Of a stretch of 64,000 nt of DNA, positions 27,601-38,800 are shown one piece after another. Origin of the DNA: Ptychodera flava (taxonomy: Eukaryota > Hemichordata > Enteropneusta > Ptychoderidae); the NCBI RefSeq assembly GCF_041260155.1, contig NC_091933.1, positions 28,088,433 to 28,152,432 of the forward strand. Reading direction: 5' to 3'. Position 1 is the first letter of the stretch. Each line of letters begins with the position of its first letter. The notes beneath the pieces were generated by a model. The model was not told where the DNA came from, did no database searches, and saw only the letters and a list, made by a program, of their open reading frames with translations. A program made the position numbers and the translations under genes.

Positions 27601-30600
27601 ATTCAATTTATCACACTTCACATTTAATGTTTTATGGTTTGTACACTGAGACTTGAAGGAAAACAAAATCAACACACAAGATCCATGCCACTGTGACCCT
27701 GATATTTTGTAAGAATCAATTTATACCTTTGGCATTTAGAAATTCACCATTCATCTCGTAAAGCAGAGAAAGCATGGTCAGCTAATACTGGTTTTGACAG
27801 AAATCATGCCATGTTTATAGACATGCGGTTGTGAAATTAGGTAATCACCATGTGTGTCTCTTGAATGCATAAGAGCTATGCCTCAAGCATGGAATGCTAC
27901 AAGAAAAAAGTTCCATTGCCACAATAAACGTCATTTTATATGAGACACTATATGTATCCAATCATCAGAGCAACTCTGCCCCCATAAAGCAACAACCCCC
28001 AATCCCCCTGTATTCAAAGTTAAAGTTCCCTCACACAACAATATGATATGGCATTTCCTAGCATACATACAAGCATGAATAATTATTAACACATAAACTC
28101 ACAAAATATATACAACTCACAAAATGGTGTGACAACAGCCTGTACTTTCAAGTAAGGCATTGCTTGAAATCAGTCTTAGTTGCTGGGGGGAAAGCACATT
28201 TAAGATCAATGACACAATGTGATGACCATTGCCACAACCATGAGATCAAGGTGAAATAGGAATAGACTTCAACGTGGTACTTTGCAGTTTGGAAAACCTC
28301 ACTGAAGTTGGTTAATTGAACTCATTACAAAAACACTTTAAATAATTCTACATTTGTGCATTTGAAAATTATAATTATCACAAATGCCATTTGTGGGAAA
28401 CCTACAAGCATCGAGCAATACTGCATATAATCATACATTGTCTCATCTTTGAACTTTGAACTGGGTCAATAGGTCAAATGTACTGTTTTCAATAGTACAT
28501 GTATTGAATCAATAATCAGATTTGGGATTCGTAAGTCACTCAGTGACCCCAATGTGCATTGTGAATGAACAATTTAACTGGGAGACAAGTCCATCTTGTG
28601 AGGAGACTATTGCATTCTGAATGTTTGTATGGTGACTTTCCTATGGACATACAACTTTTCATCCAGAAAGATTTATGCATTTGATAAATGACATTGTGAA
28701 AATTAATTCAATTGAAAAGTACTTCTTAATTCAATTAGCTCTTCAACTGAGATGTTATCTGTCACTCCTGTTATCACTGACTAATTTGAAGTTTGACCAG
28801 GGTAAAGGACAGGCAGTTTCAAATGTCCTGCCTTTTCTAACAAATCCCCTAGCCTCGGAATTTTCAAAATATAAAAGACATTCATCCGGCATGGCTGAAA
28901 ATGAGTTACAAGCACATTAATATCTGCTCTCTATCACTGTATCTCTGTATCTGTCTGTCTCTCTCTGTCTCTCTCTCTCCTTTTTATTTAATGTCAATAT
29001 GTAAATAAAAAAATGTCTCAACACAGAATTACACTTATTACCATGATATATTATAACTCCCTAATCAATGCAATAATGCACACGTTTTGCTACCTCAGTC
29101 TCTCTATCAACAACATGTCCTATGGCAAATCCTTCAAGTCGAAAACTTAAATTTAAGGCATTCTCATATAAGGCAAATGAATTTAGTTGGTATTACTGTC
29201 TGGTCAAACAAAAACCACATTTATCAAATGCACCCATAATTCAATTACGTTGATTGGTTCTGCCCATTGGACTGGCAAAACACAGCTTCTTTAATCTTGT
29301 TTAGGTTTCTTAGTCAGTGGAGAAAACATCAAATTAGACAAAGATATTTGTTGAGTGCATATGCCAGGTAAACCAGAGTGAACTCGCCAGATTGAATTAG
29401 CCAAGCCTTAATGAGATTTGGTTCATTTATGAATTCATTTCCTCCATTACCAGTTTAATGAAACACAGGACAACATAACAGAGCACAAGTTGGGGCAATC
29501 AGTGATTTCATGTTAATGCACATGGTAAAGATTCTCATTATTTTAACATTATTTTTCACATGAACAAAATAACTCTGTATGAAGAAAACACTGAAGAAAA
29601 TATGAAGAACTTGGTTGCAATCATAATGATTATTTTTAAAGTCAGCATTTTAAACAACATTTCAGCCTATAAACACGTGATTTTATATTTTTTATATTAC
29701 CATTGTCTGCAGTACACTGAAAAGCTGCAATGATAGGTTTGACTTACAATATGATAGGCAGACGGTTGGGATTAATATGGGTATTATTTGGATTTCCTGT
29801 CTTTTCATAATTTAGGAAAAATTCTTAAAAAAGAACAAAACACAACTCAAGAAGGTACCATTACAATAAAATCTTTGCAGAGAATGGAGGTAATTAACAC
29901 ACTCGTTGTGAATACATTTTTAATTCAGAATATCCCCACTAACCCACAAAAAAATGAACAATAATCATGAACTTGCCACTGACTGGTCAAAGGGCACATG
30001 CTAATCTGCATTCTGTGGTGACATGGATATTACCATGGATATCAAAAACCAAGGGTTGTATCCTACTCATCTAATGGTCATTTTTAGCTACTATAGACTA
30101 TAGTCTATAGAAGCTATTGGGATGGGTATCCGTCCGGCGTCCGGCGTCAGTCTGTATGTATGTATGTATGTATGTATGTATGTATGTATGCATGTATGTA
30201 TAAGTCCGTTTGTGAGGCGTCCGTCCACTCAAATATCTTGAGAACCGCAGTACTTACTGATTTGATATTTGTTGTGTAGATGAAAAATATGATTTTGAGA
30301 AACTACTTTTTTTCAATTTTTTGATATTGTTGAAAATAGGCAAATTAATGCCAAAAAAGGTGTTTTTGGTAAAAAATCTTCTTCTTCATAACCGCTGGTC
30401 AGACAGCTTTGTTATTTGGTATACAGGTCCCTAGGGATAACCCAACTTAGATTTGTTCAAATTGTAATGAAATATGCAAATGTGTATTTTTAAGGAATTT
30501 TTTTGTCATTTTTGGTCAAAATTCGACTTACATTGTAATTACATTGTAATTCTTGTACTGTATAAACCCTATCAATTCACCCAGAAAAAATAATTAATAT

Positions 30601-32776
30601 GATTTTAAATAATTGAATTAATTAGGAAATCATCAAAGCCAAAATAATTTTAGTGTGGAATTATCAGAAAGTTCACCTTTTTTTGACAGTTCATAGTGAA
30701 ATGCTTACCATCTTGGAGGATTAAAACATGTAAAGGCAACTTTCCTGAATCCCAACTTTGATATATTCTGAACCACCATTTATGTTATCTAAAAGAAATT
30801 GCTCATAATAGTTTGTCATGATAGGGTGGTCAAATAAATAGAGATAGAGAAAGTTCTAATTTCCATTTATGGTTGACTTGGTAAGGATAAAATAAGATTA
30901 CTTTTTGAGGAAAAAAATAGAGTGGTCAATTAAAGAGTGGTCAAAGTGATAGGGTTTTTATGGTAAAGCTGGGCTGTAAGATTCCTTGTGCTATTTATAG
31001 CAATTATGCAATCTGTGTAAACAGTGCAATGAAAGTGTAATATGATTCCTTATAATGCTTTTGATGACCTTGAACTTCTTAAGTTACAAACATTTGTCTC
31101 TTCAGTGTACTTTCTCTGAGTATGTACAGTCTCAACTTATTCAACAGAACTTACTTACAATGTTAATTTGAAAGTTAAAATGTGCTTGGTTAATAGGATG
31201 AAAATAAAAGATAACCAGCTCAAGATTCTTTGTAACCTGACAGATATGCTGTTTTATTATGACGTAAATCTTGATTTAAGCAAGTCTTGTTTACTTTAAT
31301 TAGAATGTAATTAACTCTCGTTTATTTGCTATTATAGACTAATATAGTCTGATGAAATATGCAAATCTGTATTTTTACGGAATTTTTTTCCATTTTTGGT
31401 CAGGCTATCCTTAAATGAGCTATCAAAGATATCCACCTTCATCAATACATGTGTCACAAAAGGTTATTCTCTACATAACAAAGCAGAGCTCTGTCAACTG
31501 TTGAGTCGTTTGTTTTTTCAAAACCGCTGGTCAGACAGCTTTAATATTTGGTTTACATGTCCCTAGGATGACTTTAGGGAGATAATTTCATACAGTCAGG
31601 AAATACTTAATTTTGTATCCATGTCTATAGTAGCTTCAGGGACTTTGGCCCTATGTTTTATAATATCAGGAAATGATTATTATCAGTGGTACAGGTCGTC
31701 AAATTCTACGTCATGTCATTGTAATTTTATTTGGTAAAATACAAATTAAAGCCATTTAGGTTATCCAAATTCATAAAAACAGAAGTTTTAACATTTTTGC
31801 TCATCCCTGCACGAGGAAACATTCAGTTTCTCTCTTTTATAATCAAAAACATATATCAAGGCTCCCCATGCAGATCCGTAGATCAGAACAGCAAATTACC
31901 TCAATTTATATTAAAATTCAAATGGCTGCCATTCTGTGTTAATTGATAAGGAAAACATCACATTCGATTCTCACCTTTCACAATAAAGCAAGACAGGAGA
32001 AAAAGTCAATTTCATCTCAATGTTTTAAAATGATTCTACACAAGCTACAAACCAGGAAAGATATTGCAAGATTTGAAAGTCTGAAAATACTGCATGTCCC
32101 CGAGGTCCTTTTAGAATTCTGTCTTTCATAGCAACACAGGTAACAATATCAAGGGCATTTCTAACCTCAGCTTGAGTCTTTAATGTTACCTTAGAATTCT
32201 AACCAACAGTTATGGTGGATTTATGAGATACTATCATTATAATTTCTTTATGACACAGATATATTTTACCATGGCAACAAGACACAATGTATGTCAAGAC
32301 TGTGACTTCATTGCTACTCAAGATATCTTCCACATGATTTACTACAAATTTATTCACCATCAACTCCAAGATTTGTGCATTTGATGAAAAACTTGATAAT
32401 TGCATCTATTTCGCAAATATTTTTGCACAAAAACATAATCTTTCACTCAGAATAAGAACTTATCAAATGCTATGATCATGGTAATGAACCAAAAATATTC
32501 ATAAGGCTCAAAATTTGTGTCAAACATGATTCACAGCTTTTAAAACTTGTGTCGGATAATAACTTTCTATTCAGTTGCTTTATGTCTCTGATTCTGTCAT
32601 TTTACTTTAATCCAGGAATAAATGCCTTGAGGAAGATTTCACCTCCAGCAGGGGAGTTTTTCATAAAGGTAATCAGAGTGGGCGGACATTTGATGTATGG
32701 TCTTAGGCTACAGACTTACTCACAGCTGGCAATGGATGTAAGTATTGTAAAAACAGTTGGCGATATCCAGCACACC

Positions 32777-32867
<91 letters not shown>

Positions 32868-35804
32868 TATATATATTTACTGGTGTTAGAAATGTAAATT
32901 AAGAGAGACATTTGCAAAATGCTATGGCAAGGAAAGGGTTGGTATACGATCAAATGCATGAATTACAACACAGCCAGAGTTTTATGGCAGAAATTATCGA
33001 TGCATGCTCACTGTAAAATACCAACACTGATCGCAGTGACAACCTGGTCCTGCAGCGACCTGCCGCAAATTGGCTTGATTATTTTCACATCACTGGCTTG
33101 AAAAGAGATGCCAGCACACAGAGAATGACGTCAATCCCTGCGAATTGCTACATGAATGGTGTTTGGCGTCATGTAACTTTAGACACCTGTGGTAGTTTCA
33201 ACCAAGCATTGGCTTCTCTTCGTTACAGCTGATTAGCCGTTAATGGCCTGTCTGCCAACGATAATTGATCAATTTACCAATCATTGTGCAATGCGAGTTG
33301 CCATTGATCCTATCGAACTGTTTCTGGTTGAACTACGACGGAAAACTAATTAATTGTTACAGCAATACGAAACCACACTTCAAGGTAGTTTTCGCAATGG
33401 CAACTCTCTGCAGCCAGGACAAACGATAAAGGTCACGGACTTACTCAAAATGGAAAGTTCAGAAATTTATCAGATTGTTAAAATATTACTTTTCATTACC
33501 TGGTGTACCAGTAGCACACTTTTCTTAAAACTTTAAAAAGAACTGCTGAGTTTCAATGATACATCACAATGTATTGCGTGTAACTGCTCAATTGATGTGT
33601 AACATGCTACCCGATTCTTGTTAACTCCAAATATTCTATACAGTTTTGCACATTATTTATTCAGCTACATCGTTTCTTGACACAAGTAACTCAATACGGT
33701 TTATTAAAGGACAATCAAAACCGGGAAAGTTGCTTGGGGACTCTAAGTTGATGAAATAAAAGAGAAAAAACACATAAAAATTGGGATTTAAGTTAAGGGA
33801 AATGCTTGGCAGATTACGAAATATTAAAATCTGCATGAAAAAATCTCACCAGCTCAAGTTGAATAGCATCCATTCACCACAAAAAAATGCCTTGATTCAA
33901 TTTATCAAACGTAAGACACGAGAAAAGTTCATATGCACGTGTAACGACCATGCTTATTTTTTACCCTCTGTGAACCTGGTCTGAGATTTTTTTGCAAAGT
34001 ACATTTTGTCAATCACCGAACATGAAGAATATTTACCTATTCCGATTCCAACGATAAGTCTGCCGACAATGAGGGCGACTTTACTCGGAGCCGCTCCGGC
34101 AGTGACAGCGCCGATGGTAAGTATTCCGGAGGCGATGAAGACGACCGGGCGACGTCCAAGCCAGTCGTTCAGAAGGCCGCCGATCAGGGCAAAGACGGCC
34201 GCGGCGCCTATCGTGACGGCCACGATCAGCTCTTGCCAGAAATTTGTCATTCCGGGGAAATGTTCCCGCAACAGGATCATCGCTCCGGATATCACACCGG
34301 TATCGTAGCCGAAAAGAAATCCACCGATCGCCGCGAAGACGGTGAAGACGATGACAAAACATGATTGTGGAGTTCTCTTTCTGTAGCTATCGACAAGCCG
34401 CTCTCTACTCCCTTCGCCGATGCCGCTCGCTGACGACAGACTTTTCAGGTCCATCGAATCGGATGTATGCATCGTTGCTGTCTTTTTTTCCTTCTGATTT
34501 CCACGGAAAACAAATTTCGCCGATCAAAACGTCGTCGCCATGTTGACGCGAGCGGCAGGAGCGCGCATTCCAATTGCGCATCCTGAAAATTTTCATTTTC
34601 ATATCATTATAGACAAACCCACAGTTACCACCCTCGTGATGTCCTATTCTGAAAAGCCAAAGGCAAAGAAAAAAAGGAGTTCAAACGTGATATCAAAGGC
34701 TTCGGGATTTATGCAAATATTGTCTTATATCTATGACGAAGAATTTACTTTGTGAATTTTGAATTTGTCTCCATCTCCATTGTCGTGTCCCGTTCAGATT
34801 AATGACAGATTTGCAATTTCGTGATACTAATGTTGCATCGAAAATCCTCAGAGTAAAACATGACGCCAATTTCATTATCTTAAATGTGCTACAGTTATTT
34901 TTCAAACGCGTTCTATAAATTTTGATGAACACTGCATAAACGATATCACATGATACTCTCTGAATATTGTTCCCAGTCGATCGATCGGACATTTTCGTTT
35001 CAACTACACTGTTGTAAATGGGAGTGTGATCTTTGCGATAAAACACTAAAGATCGCTTTGGGTGCTGCAAGGTTGGCGCTATAAATGTTGCTAACGGTTT
35101 TATTATTATAAATCATCAAGATTATGATTGATTTATAATAGTCCCCATGATAATGGCTAGCCTGCAATTACACCCTGCTTCCTCTCTTTCCGAGACTTCC
35201 CTTTCGAACACCATGCTTACTATTTCCATTATTTTCTGTGATGTGTTCCACTTCCTATGAGGTCAATTGAATTTCGTTTTCACATCCCTGTCCTGCTATC
35301 GGTTCGCATCGGGTGTGAAACTTTCGAAAATCTCGCATAACAAACAATTATCATACATTTCGATTACCCGATAAAATTAAATGTAGGTGAACACGAACTG
35401 CAATTATTAAATATTTTGTAATAACTGCTTGTCGAAATGTGTCGTCTGCCCGTATTTGACATCTGTTCGATGAACGCAGACGACTTAGTGGTCTAAAGGG
35501 AAGGAGAACTGTGCAGTTTGAGGATTCTCGATTTCACACTTCAGAAAATAGGTCAACAAAACACATAAGCATCACTGTTTCAGAGTGCCAGGTGTCCCTC
35601 TAATCATCTATTGCTGAAGGTGATTGTCCATACATCAAGAGCTGAAAGGTCGACATTCGCTTTTTTTCGAACGGTGAACATACCGCCATCTCGTCAATTC
35701 CGTTTAATTATGGTGTAGTTAAATTGTGATCGTTACCGTCTTTTTTAGCAGAATTCATGTTCTTATGAACAGAGTCTGGTTATGTTCGTTGAATTTTATT
35801 GGTC

Positions 35805-35842
<38 letters not shown>

Positions 35843-38800
35843 CTAATATAAACATAAACAACAATAAGAACAACAACAATGACGACGACCAGATTTCTGG
35901 GTTCCCTGTGATTCTACTAAGATTGGATGACAAGAATAGAGTACATTTCCGAAACTGAGAGTTAGCTCTTACTTCACTGTAGTGTTGCTACAATAAAATC
36001 AAAGGAATAACATAGCTGACTCGCAGTTGGTCACTGCGGGTGGTCAACGATAGAGGAATTCGCACGGCAAATATTAGTATTTGTATTTTTTCAAGCATAG
36101 TCCAGGCTTCTTCTACAAATTAATACTATCATGACAAGAAACTGACAACAGTGAAATTTCATCGAGGAATAAGCATTCGGACAAAGATGCGTCCGGGAAA
36201 ATACTGATATAATTGTGTTCATTCAGATCAACACCTCCACAAAACTTGTCAATCCTTTACGGTCCCATCGTGACGGTGGTCTCCCGATTATAGTGACCCA
36301 CACTGAAAACCGCTGCTTCATTCCCGGTTTGCTCTCACTCCATAGAGGGCGCGCATCAGTAAAAAATTGTATTTCTCAAATGAAACGAGTATCTGAAGTA
36401 AAGTTATCACTGTACCCGGACAATGGTCATTTTGTCACCTTTGCTCGGATGAATAAATACGTTGGCATAGTCAATTAGAATATAGCAAGCATATAACACA
36501 TAATGAAATGAAACCAATTAAAAACAACTTTCTTTAACTGCATAAACACATGCACGACAAAGCACGAAGCGAAAGTTACCTGCTATCCACTGAAACTACG
36601 TGGTTGGTGCAAGACTAATGCATAATTCATTTGTGTAAGTATAGACCCGTGTGGTGAACTCAGTGTCTCCCAGGTGGCAGTATATATACCGTATAGCTTA
36701 CTCACGTTTATTCCTCCGAGTGAGCTCCTCGGTGGACAATTTATTTTTCAAACTGAGCTGTTTGGACAAGATATCAACCGACAACTGCTAAGTATATGGA
36801 GGGGAAAATGAGAGATGTCTGGACTTGTTGATCTACGACAGCCTATTTTTATCGATATAGCCTCAGTTCAACAGATGTCTAGACGAAAATAGCCTATTCT
36901 ATAAATGATACATCCCGCACATCAAAACACTTCTATTTCCGTTCAAGCACGGGAAATGGCCTATAATGAAAAAAACACTCTCGATCGAATGTTGAGTGGG
37001 CGGCACACTACACTAAGTGTTTCCGAATCCCACACATTCGAGAACTCGCAATTAATTGTCATTGCTTATATAAGAATCACACGACAGATCACAAATTGAC
37101 AGATTATTTTCGTTCCTTCATCTAACATTGCTGTGACATTAACGGATATGCAGTGTTTTATGAAGCTATGGGATGTTAATAGTTTTGGTGGACTAATACG
37201 AGTCTGTGAATAAATTAATCATAAGTCCACGGAAGAGAAACTTGAAACATTATCAATGAATATCATGATGCTTTCATCTGGCAACTGTCCGATGACAATT
37301 TTAGGTTAATCAGGCGGTCAAATTCACATCTGGACTCTTCATACGTGAATGCTACAACATATAACCAATCCGAGTTTCAATCCAGCGATTCGTGAGAGGA
37401 TGCTTTTCTCACTGGCATCACTAATAGTTGAAATTTTAGGAACGACAATAGACATACTTCCCACATTTTGCTGGTTAGCTTACAGTGGACTGGGTCGGAC
37501 ATTTATGAAAATTCTTGCAGTATTGATCATACTGTGTGACTGTACGTGTCACCAAATAAGACACATCTGTTCCAAAAACTACCTTTGTGAAATTGCAAAA
37601 TAAAGTTGTCTGTGTATTGCACAGGATGAATGAATGCCAAAACTACTATGATTGCTTTCTGTCCCAGGAGTCGGTAAAATGTCTATAAGAGTAGCATAGA
37701 ATGCACTTTTGCACAGTTCAAGTGGTTGACTGTCACACTGGATCCTCTTTCTCTCCAGTGCTAATGGTTATGGGGATGCATATTCGCAGACCAGTTCCCC
37801 TCCCTCAGCTTTTGAGAGGCAGGTACAATATCGCCCCTTCTCCAAGTTTTAGAGACTTATTTGGGCCTGAGGAGGAGAGTAAGGCTAACATTGTTTGCAC
37901 ACAGAAATAACTATGCCCAACTGTGAAACACAAAAGCACAAAGAGATATGTTCTTCACTGGTAAGGTTACATCTGCCATCCTAAACAAACATACAAAATG
38001 CTTACACAAGGTATTTCTTTCAGGGAGTTAAGATGTTGCCTTTCCTGACAAAAAATGCACGCTGGTAGATATATTATTCTTCACCAGAAGCAGTCTTTCA
38101 AAACTTTATTAAATCTATCATTTCACTTTTTGGCTCTAGGTTTTTATTTTTAGGGGAAATACAACACTATTTTATTGAATAAGGAAAGTTCAAAGCTATT
38201 TTGTCTTTAAAGAAAACACTCCGGTACATCATTGCATGCCACAGTAGCTAAAATATCTGGCAAACAATTTAAGACGTGGAGTTTGAGATCCTAACGTCAA
38301 CTGTATATATGTGTTGGCGCTGCGTCCTTCAGCAAGCAGGCACTTTTCTTTAGAATATTTCTGCATTCATTAAGATGAAGTGGGTTCCAAATCCTGTACT
38401 TCTGCTTATCCTTCAATGAGCAGCATAAGATGTAGCGACTCTGCACATAATTTGCCATAAAAGTTAACATAGCAAAGCTGCCATTTCATGTGACTACGGT
38501 ATTGGGATTACAGTATTGTCACTGCAAAATTTGGTACAAATTTGTAACGTTCTATAAAGTGTTGCACTTCTCAAAAGAAAAGCGTTTCAACAAAATTGTT
38601 TTAGTTGTGAGGATGTTTGTGTTAGCCATGGGTGTAAGCCAAACCATACGCCATCATAAATGCGGGTTGAGACCTTGAACAGAACAAAGGGTTAGATCAT
38701 AGACCCTAGAAAAGAAGAGGGTTTGCGGTTGGGCCATCGGGCAAATCACGGGGTGGAGTGACTCTGGATACACATGTAGTGGATACATGAGGGACACATT

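Larger units (their letters stand above)
12251..34036 (-). other. SLC2A13-like intron 1 (21.8 kb from exon 1A)
   Basis: A very long intron carrying most of the repeats in the left half: MITEs at 12.4, 12.6, 26.2 and 31.9 kb, a foldback at 13.4 kb, the ~146-bp array at 19.2-20.3 kb, the 0.4-kb TIR derivative at 30.6 kb and several microsatellites. Stretches between them (about 13.6-18.5, 21.3-24.6, 24.8-26.2, 26.6-30.0 kb) contain no gene I can support on either strand. Confidence 0.75.

Noticed and set aside
32549..32959. Open frames of repeated Ile-Tyr on both strands
   Set aside because: They are the translation of the (AT)n microsatellite at 32779-32876.
34037..34362. Other-frame open frames across transporter exon 1A
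   Set aside because: Shadows of the coding exon. They have no family similarity, whereas the chosen frame matches SLC2A13 throughout.
37701..37910. Open frame with a [17 protein letters not shown] stretch, faintly like the end of a retroelement integrase
   Set aside because: The resemblance is short and no other part of a retroelement (protease, RT, RNase H) is nearby.
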